DNA from: Aquincola tertiaricarbonis | Lineage (GTDB): Bacteria; Pseudomonadota; Gammaproteobacteria; Burkholderiales; Burkholderiaceae_C | Direction of reading: 5' to 3' | NCBI RefSeq assembly: GCF_000969605.1 | Contig: NZ_JZUE01000034.1 | Coordinates: 1 to 44,695, forward strand | Length of the DNA: 44,695 nt | In this document: one piece after another, positions 1 to 9,041 of the stretch | Position numbering within the stretch: the stretch's first letter is position 1 | How the letters are laid out: each line of letters opens with the position of its first letter | Notes under the pieces: model-generated | What the model saw: only the letters and a program-made list of their open reading frames with translations | The model's database searches: none | What the model was told of the DNA's origin: nothing | Made by a program: the position numbers and the translations under genes

Positions 1-753
1 AACCTGCTGTCCAACGCCATCAAGTACAACCAGCGCGGCGGCCGCGTCACCATCACCACGCAGCTGGTGGATGCGCAGACGGTGCAGCTGGAAGTGCATG
101 ACACCGGCCTGGGCATGAGCGAGCAGCAGCTGTCCGAGCTGTTCCAGCCCTTCAACCGCCTGGGCCGCGAGACCAGCGGCGAGGAAGGCACCGGCATCGG
201 CCTGGTGATCAGCCAGCGCCTGGCCGAGCTGATGGGCGGCACGCTGCGCGCGCGCAGCGTGGAAGGCCAGGGCTCCACCTTCGTGCTGCAGCTGCCGCTG
301 GCCCGCGACGGCAGCCTGCCGCGCAGCCTGGCCGAGGGCGAGCTGCCCGGCGAGGCGGTGTACCGCCGCCGCACCGTGCACTACGTCGAGGACAACGAGA
401 CCAATGCGGAGGTGATGCGCGGCATCCTGGCGCAGCGGCCGCAGATCCGGCTGGAGGTGTTCACCACCGGTCTGGACGGCCTGGCGGCCATCCGTGTCGA
501 ACGCCCCAGCCTGGTGCTGCTGGACATGCACCTGCCCGACATCGACGGCCTGGAACTGCTGCGCCACCTCAAGGCCGACCCCGACACGGCCCGCATCCCG
601 GTGGTGGTGGTGTCGGCCGACGCCACCTCGGCGCGCATCCAGGAAGCCATGGCCGCAGGCGCGGCGCAATACCTCACCAAGCCGGTGAACGTGGGCGAGA
701 TCCTGGCCGTGCTGGACGAGCAGCTGGAGCCGATGGAAACGCGCTTCGGATGA
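1..753 (+). CDS. Hybrid sensor histidine kinase/response regulator, C-terminal part (5' truncated)
   Basis: The reading frame is open from the first base, so the gene starts outside the window; the first in-frame ATG at 67 is internal. The visible 250 residues begin inside a HATPase_c domain: N-box [10 protein letters not shown] at residues 1-10, DTGLGM (G1 box) near residue 35, GTGIGL (G2 box) near residue 65. A receiver domain follows at about residues 124-245, with acidic pocket VEDNE, phosphoacceptor Asp175 in LLDMHLPD, and Lys227 in LTKPVN. This is a phosphorelay kinase that ends in its own receiver. Input domains and signal cannot be told from this fragment. A chemoreceptor gene follows closely on the same strand, but no functional link is shown. 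Confidence 0.9.
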   Translation, partial: NLLSNAIKYNQRGGRVTITTQLVDAQTVQLEVHDTGLGMSEQQLSELFQPFNRLGRETSGEEGTGIGLVISQRLAELMGGTLRARSVEGQGSTFVLQLPLARDGSLPRSLAEGELPGEAVYRRRTVHYVEDNETNAEVMRGILAQRPQIRLEVFTTGLDGLAAIRVERPSLVLLDMHLPDIDGLELLRHLKADPDTARIPVVVVSADATSARIQEAMAAGAAQYLTKPVNVGEILAVLDEQLEPMETRFG

Positions 754-853
754 GTGCATGCCGCACCAGCGGTGTGCGGATTACAGATTGACCGCGCAGG
801 CGCCGAAACGCTGGTCATCGTTGTACTTCGCCAGCCGCCGCGCTGCCTTCGCC

Positions 854-2536
854 ATGCCTGATCTGCGTTCGCTTTCCGTTCGAAGCCGCTTCTACTGGGT
901 GATGGGTCTGGTCAGCTTGTCGATGCTCGTGCTGGGCGGCTGGAGCCTGCTGGACAGCCGCACCACCAACGGCCCCGTGGCCCGCCTCTTCGACCAGGCG
1001 CTGGCCGCCTCCAGCCAGGTGGGCGACCTGCGCGAATCGCTGTCGGCGGTGCGCCGCTTCGAGGCCGCGATGATCGCCACCGCGGTGTCCAACCCCACCG
1101 ACGTGGAGCCGCTGCACACGCAATGGAAGCAGCAGATCGAGCGCCTGAAGGTGGCCGGTGCCCGGCTGGCCGAGGACAACCCCGGCAACCCCGCGCTGGC
1201 CGAGTTGGTGAGCGCCCAGGGCAAGCTGCTGGCCGACTATGCCGCGGTGATCGAGCCGATCGCCGTGCAGCTGAAGGAAGCGCGCATGGACGCCTCCGCC
1301 GGGCTGGCCTATGCCCAGCGCGCCACCGAGACCATGGACGCGCTGCAGGCCAACGGCGCCGCGCTGCTGAAGGCCGAGCACGACCATGCCAACATCCTGC
1401 GCGCCGAGATCGCCGCCAGCACCGCGATGGCGGCCTGGATGCGGCTGGGCCTGGTGGCCGCCACGCTGCTGGTGGTGCTGCCGCTGATGGCGGCCACGCT
1501 GCGTGCCGTCTGCGGGCCGCTGGACCATGCGGTGGAAATCACCGGACGCATCGCCCGCGGCGACCTCACCAGCCGCATCGACACCCGCGGCAGCGACGAA
1601 CCGGCGCGCCTGATGCAGGGCCTGGCGGGCATGCAGGCCTCGCTCAGCACGCTGGTGGGCCAGGTGCGCGGCGCATCGGCCAGCATCGAGGCCGCCTCGT
1701 CCGAGGTGGCCAGCGGCAACCTCGACCTCAGCCACCGCACCGAGCAGGCCGCCAAGCACCTGCAGAGCACCGCCTCGGCGATGGAGGAGCTGAGCGGCAA
1801 GGTGCGCCAGTCGGCCGAATCGGCCCACAGCGCCAACCAGCTGGCCGGCTCCGCCTCCGGCGTGGCCCAGCGCGGGGGCAGCGTGGTGGCCGACGTGGTC
1901 AGCACCATGAACGAGATCCACGCCAGCTCGCAGAAGATCGCCGACATCATCGCCACCATCGACGGCATCGCCTTCCAGACCAACATCCTGGCGCTGAACG
2001 CGGCGGTGGAAGCCGCCCGCGCCGGTGAACAGGGCCGCGGCTTCGCGGTGGTGGCCGGCGAGGTGCGCAGCCTGGCCCAGCGCAGCGCCGAGGCCGCCAA
2101 GGAAATCAAGACGCTGATCGGCGCCAGCGTCGAACGGGTGGATGCCGGTTCCCGGCTGGTGCATGCCGCTGGCGGCACCATGGGGGAGATCGTGGGCAGC
2201 GTGCAGCAGGTGCGCGACATGATCGGCGCCATCACCGCCGTGGCCGGCACCCAGAGCCACGACCTGGCGCAGATCAGCAGCGCCATCACCGAGCTGGACC
2301 AGGTCACGCAGCAGAACGCCGCGCTGGTGGAGGAATCGGCGGCGGCCGCGGAGTCGCTCAAGGCCCAGGCCGGGACGCTGGCGGCCATCGTCGCCACCTT
2401 CCGGCTGGAAGGTGCGCAAGCCGCGTCGGCAGGCACACCGCCTGCCACCTTGCATGCACGGGCGGCCGCGGATCTGATCAGCCGCGCACAGGGCGGCGAA
2501 ACCACTGAACAGCCGCTGTCGACGATGGTTATGTGA
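854..2536 (+). CDS. Methyl-accepting chemotaxis protein
   Basis: Transmembrane chemoreceptor of 560 residues. From the ATG at 854 the protein starts [18 protein letters not shown] and runs straight into TM1 (about residues 12-33), as in Tar-type receptors. An in-frame ATG at 758 would add 32 residues without receptor character, so 854 is preferred, although neither start has a clear ribosome binding site. TM2 lies near residues 192-215, HAMP near 215-268, and the cytoplasmic signalling tip around 375-410 ([20 protein letters not shown], then [12 protein letters not shown]). The periplasmic part is a roughly 155-residue four-helix-bundle type, ligand unknown. There is no C-terminal NWETF-type pentapeptide. 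No cheW, cheA or cheR lies next to it, so it presumably feeds a chemotaxis array encoded elsewhere. Confidence 0.92.
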   Translation: MPDLRSLSVRSRFYWVMGLVSLSMLVLGGWSLLDSRTTNGPVARLFDQALAASSQVGDLRESLSAVRRFEAAMIATAVSNPTDVEPLHTQWKQQIERLKVAGARLAEDNPGNPALAELVSAQGKLLADYAAVIEPIAVQLKEARMDASAGLAYAQRATETMDALQANGAALLKAEHDHANILRAEIAASTAMAAWMRLGLVAATLLVVLPLMAATLRAVCGPLDHAVEITGRIARGDLTSRIDTRGSDEPARLMQGLAGMQASLSTLVGQVRGASASIEAASSEVASGNLDLSHRTEQAAKHLQSTASAMEELSGKVRQSAESAHSANQLAGSASGVAQRGGSVVADVVSTMNEIHASSQKIADIIATIDGIAFQTNILALNAAVEAARAGEQGRGFAVVAGEVRSLAQRSAEAAKEIKTLIGASVERVDAGSRLVHAAGGTMGEIVGSVQQVRDMIGAITAVAGTQSHDLAQISSAITELDQVTQQNAALVEESAAAAESLKAQAGTLAAIVATFRLEGAQAASAGTPPATLHARAAADLISRAQGGETTEQPLSTMVM

Positions 2537-2579
2537 GCGCATGCTTACGCCGAAGGCTTGTGTTGCATTCAGGTGGCTC

Positions 2580-2602
2580 CCGGCTATCCGGCCGATAGCC
2601 GG
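2580..2602. other. Stem-loop downstream of the chemoreceptor gene
   Basis: A perfect 9-bp inverted repeat (CCGGCTATC / GATAGCCGG) with a 5-nt loop lies 44 nt after the receptor stop codon and just upstream of the CIRCE element. No U-tract follows, so it is not a classical intrinsic terminator. It may protect the 3' end of the receptor mRNA or insulate the rpoH promoter. Confidence 0.4.
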
Positions 2603-2607
2603 CGCCG

Positions 2608-2634
2608 TCAGCACTCGACCGAGGCGAGTGCTAA
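2608..2634 (+). promoter_or_regulatory. CIRCE element (HrcA operator) upstream of rpoH
   Basis: The CIRCE consensus is TTAGCACTC-N9-GAGTGCTAA. Here the left half is TCAGCACTC (2608-2616, one mismatch), the spacer is exactly 9 nt (2617-2625), and the right half GAGTGCTAA (2626-2634) is perfect. It lies 34 nt before the rpoH start codon. The right half overlaps TAATAT (2632-2637), a plausible -10 box with no obvious -35. HrcA bound here would be expected to block transcription of rpoH. HrcA itself is not encoded in the window. Confidence 0.88.
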
Positions 2635-2668
2635 TATTCCGGAACCTTCTGCGGAACAGCTTGTCTGA

Positions 2669-3604
2669 ATGACCATGACTTCAACCACTGCCTCTGCGAT
2701 CGCCGTGCGTGACCCGTGGGCGTTGGTGCCGCCGATCGGCAACCTCGACGCCTACATCTCCGCGGTCAACCGCATTCCCCTGCTGACCCAGGAGGAAGAG
2801 TCTCGCTACGCCCGCAAGTTGCGTGACGAAGGCGACGTCGAAAGCGCCGGCCGGCTGGTGATGAGCCATCTGCGCCTGGTGGTGTCGCTGTCGCGCCAGT
2901 ACATGGGTTATGGCCTGCCGCAGTCCGACCTGATCCAGGAAGGCAACGTCGGCCTGATGAAGGCCGTCAAGCGCTTCGATCCCGACCAGGGCGTGCGGCT
3001 GGTGAGCTATGCCATGCACTGGATCAAGGCCGAGATCCACGAATACATCCTGCGCAACTGGCGCATGGTCAAGGTGGCCACCACCAAGGCCCAGCGCAAG
3101 CTCTTCTTCAACCTGCGATCGATGAAGCAGGGCTTGAAGAGCGACGCGGCCGACGGCGACACCCACCGCAGCACGCTCACCAGCGCCGAAGTGGCTTCGG
3201 TGGCCGAGGCGCTGAACGTCAAGCCGGAAGAAGTGCTGGAAATGGAGACCCGGCTGTCCGGTGGCGACGTGGCGCTGGAGCCGCAGACCAGCGACGACGG
3301 CGAGGAAAGCTACGCCCCGATCGCCTACCTGGCCGACGAAAGCCAGGAACCGACTCGCGTGCTGGAGAACCGCCGCCGTGACGAGCTGTCGGGCGATGGC
3401 ATCGGCCGCGCTCTGGAAGTGCTGGACGCGCGCAGCCGCCGCATCGTGGAAGAGCGCTGGCTCAAGGTCAACGACGACACCTCCGGCGGCATGACGCTGC
3501 ATGAGCTGGCGGCCGAGTACGGCGTCAGCGCCGAACGCATCCGCCAGATCGAGGTGGCGGCCATGAAGAAGATGCGCAAGGCGCTGGAGCCGGTGGCGGG
3601 CTGA
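2669..3604 (+). CDS. rpoH: RNA polymerase heat-shock sigma factor RpoH (sigma-32)
   Basis: Directs core RNA polymerase to heat-shock promoters. The 311-residue protein has sigma-70 region 2 (DLIQEGNVGLMKAVKRFD, about residues 87-104), the RpoH box QRKLFFNLR (about 142-150) that separates RpoH from other sigma factors, and a region 4.2 helix-turn-helix (HELAAEYGVSAERIRQIE, about 278-296). An ATG at 2675 is an equally possible start (MTMT); neither has a strong Shine-Dalgarno. The gene appears monocistronic, with a CIRCE operator in front and a strong intrinsic terminator behind. That suggests dual heat-shock control, with HrcA acting on the sigma factor gene itself. Confidence 0.97.
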   Translation: MTMTSTTASAIAVRDPWALVPPIGNLDAYISAVNRIPLLTQEEESRYARKLRDEGDVESAGRLVMSHLRLVVSLSRQYMGYGLPQSDLIQEGNVGLMKAVKRFDPDQGVRLVSYAMHWIKAEIHEYILRNWRMVKVATTKAQRKLFFNLRSMKQGLKSDAADGDTHRSTLTSAEVASVAEALNVKPEEVLEMETRLSGGDVALEPQTSDDGEESYAPIAYLADESQEPTRVLENRRRDELSGDGIGRALEVLDARSRRIVEERWLKVNDDTSGGMTLHELAAEYGVSAERIRQIEVAAMKKMRKALEPVAG

Positions 3605-3630
3605 CCGACACTGCCCCGCCAGACGACGGA

Positions 3631-3654
3631 ACGGCCCCTGCAGGGGCCGTTTTT
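3631..3654 (+). terminator. Rho-independent terminator of rpoH
   Basis: A perfect 20-bp palindrome, ACGGCCCC-TGCA-GGGGCCGT, is followed directly by a run of T (3650-3654). It sits 27 nt after the rpoH stop codon and 24 nt before the 3' end of the convergent SCO1 gene. The U-tract is only on the rpoH side. Confidence 0.9.
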
Positions 3655-3677
3655 CATGGGGGCATTGCGCCGGGGCC

Positions 3678-4298
3678 TCAGGCCCCGGCCAGCAGCGCCT
3701 TGATGTCCGAGGCCAGAGCCTGCGCCCCGCTGCCGTAGCGGGTGAACAGCCTCACCTTGCCCTGCGGATCGAACAGGTACGAGCCTGCGGTGTGGTCCAC
3801 CGAGTAAGCACCTTCGGTCTTGCCCGGCACCTTGGTATAGAACACCTTGAACTCGCGCGCCGCCGCCTTGGTTTCCTCCGGCGTGCCGCGCAGCGCGACG
3901 AAGCCCGGGTCGAAGTTGGCGACGTAGGCCTTCAACAGCTCCGGCGTGTCGCGCTCCGGATCCACGCTGACAAAGATGCCCTGCACCTTGTCGCCGTCCG
4001 GCCCGAGGGAGCGCTTGACCTCGGCCAGCTCGGCCATGGTGGTGGGGCAGACGTCGGGGCACTGGGTGAAGCCGAAGAACACCACCACCACCTTGCCCTT
4101 GAACTCGTCCAGCGAGCGCTGCTTGCCGTCCGGGTCCTTCAGCGACAGCTTCTGCGCATAGTCCGCGCCGGTGATGTCCACGCCGGTGAAGGCGGCCTTG
4201 GGCGTGGAGGAGAACTTGTCGCAGCCCGCCAGCAGCAGCGCCGCGGCGGCCGCGCCCGCCAGGCAGGCGCGGCGGGAGAACGTCAGATGGAAAGCCAT
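3678..4298 (-). CDS. SCO1/SenC/PrrC family copper chaperone lipoprotein
   Basis: Thioredoxin-fold protein that delivers copper to, or reduces, the CuA site of cytochrome oxidase subunit II, acting outside the inner membrane. Of 206 residues, 1-26 form a lipoprotein signal with lipobox LAGC (Cys26). The copper-binding CxxxC is Cys80/Cys84 in [10 protein letters not shown], and the distal ligand is His169 in [12 protein letters not shown]. The frame stays open far upstream on this strand, but the ATG at 4298 starts exactly at the signal peptide and overlaps the end of ctaB by 16 nt, which suggests translational coupling. It is the last gene of the SURF1-ctaA-ctaB unit. Confidence 0.93.
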   Translation of the reverse strand: MAFHLTFSRRACLAGAAAAALLLAGCDKFSSTPKAAFTGVDITGADYAQKLSLKDPDGKQRSLDEFKGKVVVVFFGFTQCPDVCPTTMAELAEVKRSLGPDGDKVQGIFVSVDPERDTPELLKAYVANFDPGFVALRGTPEETKAAAREFKVFYTKVPGKTEGAYSVDHTAGSYLFDPQGKVRLFTRYGSGAQALASDIKALLAGA

Positions 4299-5212
4299 GG
4301 GCCCAGGTAGTGGTCCAGCAGCAGCGCGGCGAACAGCAGCGACAGGTGCAGGATGGAGAAGCGGAAGGTGCGGCGCGCCAGTGCGTCGCTGTAGTGGCGC
4401 CACAGACGGAAGGCGTAGGCGATGAACAGCCCGCCCAGCACGGCCGCGGCCACCAGGTAGATCAGGCCGCTCATGCCGTACAGGTAAGGCAGCAGCGTGG
4501 CCGGGAACAGCACCAGCGTGTACAGCAGCACCTGCAGCCGGGTGAATTCGGCGCCGTGGGTCACCGGCAGCATCGGCAGGCCGGCGCGCGCATAGTCCTC
4601 CACCCGGTACAGCGCCAGCGCCCAGAAGTGCGGCGGCGTCCACAGGAAGATGATGAGCACCAGCATCCAGGCCTCGGCACCCACCTCCCCGCGCATCGCG
4701 GCCCAGCCCAACAGCGGCGGCATGGCGCCGGAAGCGCCGCCGATGACGATGTTCTGGGGCGTCATCGGCTTGAGCACCACGGTGTAGATCACCGCATAGC
4801 CCACGAAGGTGGCCAGCGTGAGCCACATCGTCAGCGGATTGACCAGGAAGTACAGCACCGCGCCACCCAGGCCGCAGAGCACGGCGGAAAACAGCAGCGT
4901 CTGGGTGTTGGTGAGCTGGCCCTTGGCTGTCGGCCGCCAGGCGGTGCGCGCCATCTTGGCGTCGATGCGCTGTTCCACCACGCAGTTGAAGGCGGCGGCG
5001 GCGGCCGCCACCAGCCAGATGCCTACCGTGGCCGCCAGCACCACGCCCAGGTCGGGCAGGCCGGGCACGGCCAGCAGCATGCCGATGACGGCGCAGAACA
5101 CGATCAGCTGCACCACGCGCGGCTTGGTCAGCGCATGGAACTGCCGGACCTTGGAAGCGGGCGGCGCAGGCGCTGCGACGGCAGGCGTGGCGGTGGACGA
5201 GGAGACAGACAT
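4283..5212 (-). CDS. ctaB: Protoheme IX farnesyltransferase (heme O synthase)
   Basis: Integral membrane UbiA-type prenyltransferase that adds a farnesyl group to heme B to give heme O, the step before heme A. The 309 residues begin with a cytoplasmic Ala/Pro-rich stretch, then [16 protein letters not shown], the usual start of the conserved domain. Visible marks are the Asp/Glu-rich prenyl-PP motif region ([19 protein letters not shown], about residues 76-94), the [13 protein letters not shown] loop, and [17 protein letters not shown]. Several hydrophobic segments fill the rest. It lies 26 nt after ctaA and overlaps SCO1. Confidence 0.96.
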   Translation of the reverse strand: MSVSSSTATPAVAAPAPPASKVRQFHALTKPRVVQLIVFCAVIGMLLAVPGLPDLGVVLAATVGIWLVAAAAAAFNCVVEQRIDAKMARTAWRPTAKGQLTNTQTLLFSAVLCGLGGAVLYFLVNPLTMWLTLATFVGYAVIYTVVLKPMTPQNIVIGGASGAMPPLLGWAAMRGEVGAEAWMLVLIIFLWTPPHFWALALYRVEDYARAGLPMLPVTHGAEFTRLQVLLYTLVLFPATLLPYLYGMSGLIYLVAAAVLGGLFIAYAFRLWRHYSDALARRTFRFSILHLSLLFAALLLDHYLGPWLSI

Positions 5213-5238
5213 GGGAACCCGGATTGTAGGAAGCCGCT

Positions 5239-6387
5239 TCAGGCCATGGCCGCGGCGCGGCGGGCGGACGGTGCGGCCCGTGCAGGGGCCGGTTGCAGCG
5301 CCCGCGCCAGCAGCCGGCTGAGCAGCAGCACCAGCGCGGCCGCGCCGGCGGTGTGGGCCACCGCGGCCAGGATGGGCCAGCCCAGCACCACGTTGGACAG
5401 GCCGCTGGCCAGTTGCCAGGCCATCAGCGCCAGAAGACCGAGCGCGAACCGGCGTGCACCGGGCTGGCCGCTGGCGTGCAGCCGCCAGGCCAGCAGCCCC
5501 ATGGCGGTGAGCACCACCGCCGCCATCAGCCGGTGCGCCATGTGGATGGCGGTCAGTGCGGCGAACGGCAGATAGCTGCCGGCGCCCGTCTGGCCCAGTT
5601 CACGGCGCAGGGTGAAGGCATGCTCGAAGTCCATCGGCGGCCACCAGCTGCCCTGGCAGGTGGGAAAGTCCCGGCAGGCCAGCACCGCGTAATTGGTGCT
5701 CACCCAGCCGCCCAGCGCGATCTGCAGCACGCACAGCCCCGCCACCGCCATCGCGCTCCACTGCAGCCCGCGCGACAGCTTCAGCGGCCGCGGCAGGAAG
5801 GCCTCGGCCTGCAAGGCCAGCAGCGCCAGCAGCCCCAGGCCGAACAGCAGGTGCAGGGTGACGATGGCCGGGTACAGCTTCATGGTGACCGTGAGCGCGC
5901 CGAAGGCGCCCTGCAGGCACACCGCCACCAGCGTGACCGTGGCCCACCAGGGCGATGGCGCCTGCTCGGCACGGCGCCGCCGGTCCAGCCAGCTCATCAC
6001 CGCGATGACGACGATGAGCACGCCCACGCCCATCGCGAAGTAGCGGTGCACCATCTCCATCCACGCCTTGCCGTGGGTCACCGGACCGGTGGGCATGGCC
6101 GTCTGGGCGGCATGGATCTCGTCGCGTGCGCCCAGCGGCGTGGCGCTGCCATAGCAGCCGGGCCAGTCGGGGCAGCCCAGGCCCGAGTCGGTCAGGCGCG
6201 TGGTGGCGCCGATCACGATCAGGTCGAAGGTGAAGAACAGCGTGAGCAGCGTCAGCGCGCGCAGGCGCTGCGCGGGCGTGGCACCGCGGTGGCGCGTCCA
6301 CACCCACACCAGCGGCCCGGCAGCCAGCAGCACGCCCAGCACCGCCAGGTGCAGCACCGGAGACCAGTCGACGAGGTCCATCACCAT
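5239..6387 (-). CDS. ctaA: Heme A synthase, COX15/CtaA family
   Basis: Membrane monooxygenase that oxidises heme O to heme A, the cofactor of aa3 oxidase. The 382-residue protein has about eight transmembrane segments. Heme-ligand histidines are visible in [21 protein letters not shown] and [10 protein letters not shown], and a conserved Cys loop in [16 protein letters not shown]. The start at 6387 (MVMDLVDW) shares one base with the stop of the upstream gene (TGATG), typical of translational coupling; the frame upstream is open but not conserved in character. It follows the SCO-like gene and precedes ctaB. Confidence 0.95.
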   Translation of the reverse strand: MVMDLVDWSPVLHLAVLGVLLAAGPLVWVWTRHRGATPAQRLRALTLLTLFFTFDLIVIGATTRLTDSGLGCPDWPGCYGSATPLGARDEIHAAQTAMPTGPVTHGKAWMEMVHRYFAMGVGVLIVVIAVMSWLDRRRRAEQAPSPWWATVTLVAVCLQGAFGALTVTMKLYPAIVTLHLLFGLGLLALLALQAEAFLPRPLKLSRGLQWSAMAVAGLCVLQIALGGWVSTNYAVLACRDFPTCQGSWWPPMDFEHAFTLRRELGQTGAGSYLPFAALTAIHMAHRLMAAVVLTAMGLLAWRLHASGQPGARRFALGLLALMAWQLASGLSNVVLGWPILAAVAHTAGAAALVLLLSRLLARALQPAPARAAPSARRAAAMA

Positions 6388-7031
6388 CACCGGCCCGGCT
6401 GGTCCCAGCTGGACGAACCACGCAGCAGACGGTCCAGGTCCTTCTTGAGCTTGAGCGGGTCCGGCTCCACCGGCGCGCGCATCATCCAGTTGCCCATCGG
6501 ATCGACGATGTACAGGTGGGCATCCAGTGGCTGGCCGGGCTCCGGCGCCAACCAGCCGGCCAGGGCCTCGGCCGGCACGCGCAGCACGGTGGCGGCCGGC
6601 GTGGTGTTGAGCGCGGCGGTGAGCTCCGGCCTCAGCGGCGCCCGGTCGGTGAACAGCACCACCTTGTCGATCCGCTCGCGCTCGCGTCCCATCATCTCGC
6701 GCAGCTGGCGCTGCAGGAACAGGCGCTTCTCGCAGGCGGCGTCGCAATCGGCGTCCACCGCGATGACCAGCAGCCACTGCCCGCGCAAGGAGGCGGCCGG
6801 CACGGGCTTGCCATCCAGGTCGGCCAGCGGCAGCGCCGCCGGCAGCTCACGCACCGGCGTGATCAGCGTGCTGTAGTTGGTACGGCCCTCGGGGCGGATG
6901 ACGAAGTAGGTGAAGTACGAGGCGATGACCGGCGAGGCGCACACCAGCAGCACCATCAGCATCTTCAACCGGCCCATGGCCGTGCGGCGCTGCACCGTCG
7001 CATCGGCCACGGCGGCGCCCGGATCGGGCAT
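6387..7031 (-). CDS. SCO-like thioredoxin-fold membrane protein (putative oxidase assembly factor)
   Basis: A 214-residue protein with one transmembrane helix (about residues 24-45) and an extracytoplasmic domain. It has Cys96 and Cys100 in DADCDAACEKRL, the same CxxxC spacing as SCO copper chaperones, and His172 in AHLYIVDPMG at the position of the SCO distal His. That resemblance is my reading; in databases such proteins are usually left as uncharacterised 'cytochrome oxidase assembly/transmembrane protein'. The ATG at 7031 lies 25 nt after the SURF1 stop; an in-frame start at 7112 would overlap SURF1 by 56 nt and is less likely. Its position between SURF1 and ctaA supports a role in oxidase metallation or redox of Cys thiols. 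Confidence 0.75.
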   Translation of the reverse strand: MPDPGAAVADATVQRRTAMGRLKMLMVLLVCASPVIASYFTYFVIRPEGRTNYSTLITPVRELPAALPLADLDGKPVPAASLRGQWLLVIAVDADCDAACEKRLFLQRQLREMMGRERERIDKVVLFTDRAPLRPELTAALNTTPAATVLRVPAEALAGWLAPEPGQPLDAHLYIVDPMGNWMMRAPVEPDPLKLKKDLDRLLRGSSSWDQPGR

Positions 7032-7056
7032 CGAATGCACGGTGAAGCTCAGCGGA

Positions 7057-7788
7057 TCACCCGCCACGCCGACTGCCTTGCCGCCAGGGACGGACGAGTT
7101 GGAACCAGACATACAAACCCGCGACGAGCGCGCTCAGTGCAAACCATTGAAAGGCGTAACCGTGGTGTCTTGCGACGTCGATGGCCGGAGGCAGCCAATC
7201 GCGCTCCAGGCCATCGGACGCGGTGCCGGTCTGCCAGACCGACAACGGGCGCAGCGTCAGGCCCGTTTCACGCGCATAGGCTTCCAGATCCAGATTTTGC
7301 CGGATGCGTTCCGCAGTCGGCGCCTGGAACTCATACAACCGGGCCGGCGGCGGGGCGACCCGGCCCGTCAGCTCCACCGAGCCCGACGGCGTGGGCGTGT
7401 CGGCCACGCGGCTGCGGTCCAACGCGTCACGCGGCTGCCAGCCGCGCTGCACCACCACCGCGCTGCCATCGGCCAGCTGCAGCGGCGTGATGACGAAGAA
7501 GCCCGGCCGGCCGTTCATCTGCCGGTTGTCCAGGTACACGGTGGCCGCCGGCAGCCAGCGCCCGGTCAGCCGCACCGTGCGGTGGAACTGCGCCTGCGCC
7601 TGCTCGGGCGTGCGGGCCAGCGCCGCGGTGTCCAGCATCGGCATCAGCGCGCGTTCGTCGATGGCGCGCTGCAGGCTGGTCTTCTGCTCGGCGCGGTCCA
7701 GCTGCCACAGGCCCAGCCGGAAGGTGAGCGCGCCCACCACCAGCGCCGCCACGGCCACCACCACCCGCCGGCCACGGGCGCTCAGCAT
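7057..7788 (-). CDS. SURF1 family protein (cytochrome oxidase biogenesis)
   Basis: Inner-membrane factor thought to help place heme A into subunit I of cytochrome oxidase. The 243-residue protein shows the SURF1 plan: N-terminal TM helix followed by LGLWQLDRAEQK, an extracytoplasmic domain with YLDNRQMNGRPGFFVITPL and VVVQRGWQPRD, and a C-terminal TM helix preceded by HHGYAFQWFAL. The ATG at 7788 is chosen because upstream in-frame sequence runs into the divergent gene at 7837. It is the first gene of the SURF1-SCO-like-ctaA-ctaB-SCO1 unit, and its promoter must lie in the roughly 48 bp shared with the divergent DUF2909 gene. Confidence 0.92.
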   Translation of the reverse strand: MLSARGRRVVVAVAALVVGALTFRLGLWQLDRAEQKTSLQRAIDERALMPMLDTAALARTPEQAQAQFHRTVRLTGRWLPAATVYLDNRQMNGRPGFFVITPLQLADGSAVVVQRGWQPRDALDRSRVADTPTPSGSVELTGRVAPPPARLYEFQAPTAERIRQNLDLEAYARETGLTLRPLSVWQTGTASDGLERDWLPPAIDVARHHGYAFQWFALSALVAGLYVWFQLVRPWRQGSRRGG

Positions 7789-7836
7789 GGCCGTGCTGCC
7801 AAGGCGGCCGGGGCCGCGGTGCCAGAATCCTGACCC

Positions 7837-8055
7837 ATGAAAATCGTCATTGCGGTGGTCCTTCTGGGCATCCTCGCGGCGCTCGGAAGTGCCGGCCTGT
7901 TCATGCTGCGCAAGCCCAAGCCGGGGCAGGTGGGCCGCGGCAACAAGATGGCCCGCGCGCTGGCGCTGCGGGTGGGGCTGTCGGTGGCGCTGTTCCTGTT
8001 CATCCTGTTTTCCTACTGGATGGGCTGGATCCAGCCCACCGGCGTGCCGCGATGA
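7837..8055 (+). CDS. Twin transmembrane protein, DUF2909 family
   Basis: A 72-residue protein that is essentially two transmembrane helices (about residues 2-23 and 46-66) joined by a basic loop (RKPKPGQVGRGNKMARALALR). Proteins of this type sit between coxIII and SURF1 in many Burkholderiales, here on the opposite strand to its neighbours. Its function is not established; position suggests a link to oxidase assembly or stability. Its stop codon touches the foot of the terminator that serves the convergent ctaE unit. Confidence 0.82.
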   Translation: MKIVIAVVLLGILAALGSAGLFMLRKPKPGQVGRGNKMARALALRVGLSVALFLFILFSYWMGWIQPTGVPR

Positions 8056-8079
8056 AAAAGAGCGCCTTGCGGCGCTCTT
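8055..8079 (-). terminator. Rho-independent terminator of the ctaC-ctaE unit
   Basis: Read on the minus strand: a perfect 9-bp stem AAGAGCGCC / GGCGCTCTT with a 4-nt loop, running into TTTTT (+ strand AAAAA at 8055-8059). It lies 40 nt past the ctaE stop. On the plus strand only two T follow the stem, so it acts mainly for the oxidase operon, though it could be weakly bidirectional for the DUF2909 gene. Confidence 0.85.
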
Positions 8080-8119
8080 GATGCGGGGCCGGAAGGCCCG
8101 GGATCGGTCCGGCCTCGGC

Positions 8120-9004
8120 TTACATCCAGTACACCACCACGTACAGGCCCAGCCACACCACGTCCACGAAGTGCCAGTACCAGGCGGCACCTTCGAAGCC
8201 GAAATGGCGCTCCGGCGTGAAGTGGCCCTTCTGCAGCCGCAGCGTGATGAACAGCAGCATCAGCATGCCCACCAGCACATGGAAGCCGTGGAAGCCGGTG
8301 AGCATGAAGAAGGTGGAGCCGAACACGCCCGAGTTGAGCTTCAGGTTCAGGTCGCGGTAGGCGTGGAAGTACTCGTAGCCCTGCACGCACAGGAAGGTCA
8401 CGCCCAGCAGCACCGTGGCCCACATCCACACGATGGTCTTGGCGCGGTGGCCGGCGATCAGCGCATGGTGGGCGATGGTCAGCGTGATGCCCGAGGTGAG
8501 CAGCAGCGCGGTGTTGATGGTGGGCAGGGGCCACGGGCCCATGGTGCTGAACGGCTCCACGGTGCCGGTGGGCGAGGCGGTGGCGCCGGGCGCGCCGCTC
8601 GGCCACACGGCCTTGAAGTCGGGCCACAGCAGCGCGTTCTCCAGGCTGCCCAGGCTGGGCACCGAATGCACCCGGGCCCAGTACAGGGCGCCGAAGAAGG
8701 CACCGAAGAACATCACCTCCGAGAAGATGAACCAGGCCATGCTCCAGCGGTACGACACGTCGATGCGCGAGCCGTACATGCCGCCTTCGCTCTCGCGGAT
8801 GGAATCGCCGAACCACTGGAAGAGCGTGACCGCCCACCAGATCAGGCCGAACAGCACCGAATAGGCGCCCCAGCCGTGGCCGTTGACCCACTGGCCTGCG
8901 CCCAGGATCACGAAGAACAGGCCGATCGCCGCCATCACCGGATGCCGCGACGGGCCCGGCACGAAGTAATAAGGCGTTGCCCCTTGGTGTGTCGCTGCCG
9001 ACAT
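8120..9004 (-). CDS. ctaE: Cytochrome c oxidase subunit III
   Basis: Core membrane subunit of the aa3 oxidase, without redox centres but needed for stable proton pumping. The 294-residue protein has about seven transmembrane helices. Family marks include YYFVPGPSRHPVMAAIG near the N-terminus, FSEVMFFGAFFGALYWAR with the conserved Glu, GWGAYSVLFG, and the C-terminal block FHVLVGMLMLL...HFGFEGAAWYWHFVDVVWLGLY. It is the last gene of the DUF2244-ctaC-ctaD unit, 37 nt after the DUF2970 gene, and is followed by an intrinsic terminator. Confidence 0.97.
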   Translation of the reverse strand: MSAATHQGATPYYFVPGPSRHPVMAAIGLFFVILGAGQWVNGHGWGAYSVLFGLIWWAVTLFQWFGDSIRESEGGMYGSRIDVSYRWSMAWFIFSEVMFFGAFFGALYWARVHSVPSLGSLENALLWPDFKAVWPSGAPGATASPTGTVEPFSTMGPWPLPTINTALLLTSGITLTIAHHALIAGHRAKTIVWMWATVLLGVTFLCVQGYEYFHAYRDLNLKLNSGVFGSTFFMLTGFHGFHVLVGMLMLLFITLRLQKGHFTPERHFGFEGAAWYWHFVDVVWLGLYVVVYWM

Positions 9005-9041
9005 GCTCGCTTCTCCTCGAACCTTCTATCGTTTGTGACGG

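Noticed and set aside
815-2614. Long open frame antisense to the chemoreceptor gene
   Set aside because: Shadow of GC-rich codon usage; no domain and no plausible ribosome binding site.
3678-4826. Long minus-strand frame suggesting a fusion of a membrane region to SCO1
   Set aside because: The upstream part is ctaB DNA read out of frame. The lipoprotein signal at the internal ATG (4298) marks the true SCO1 start.
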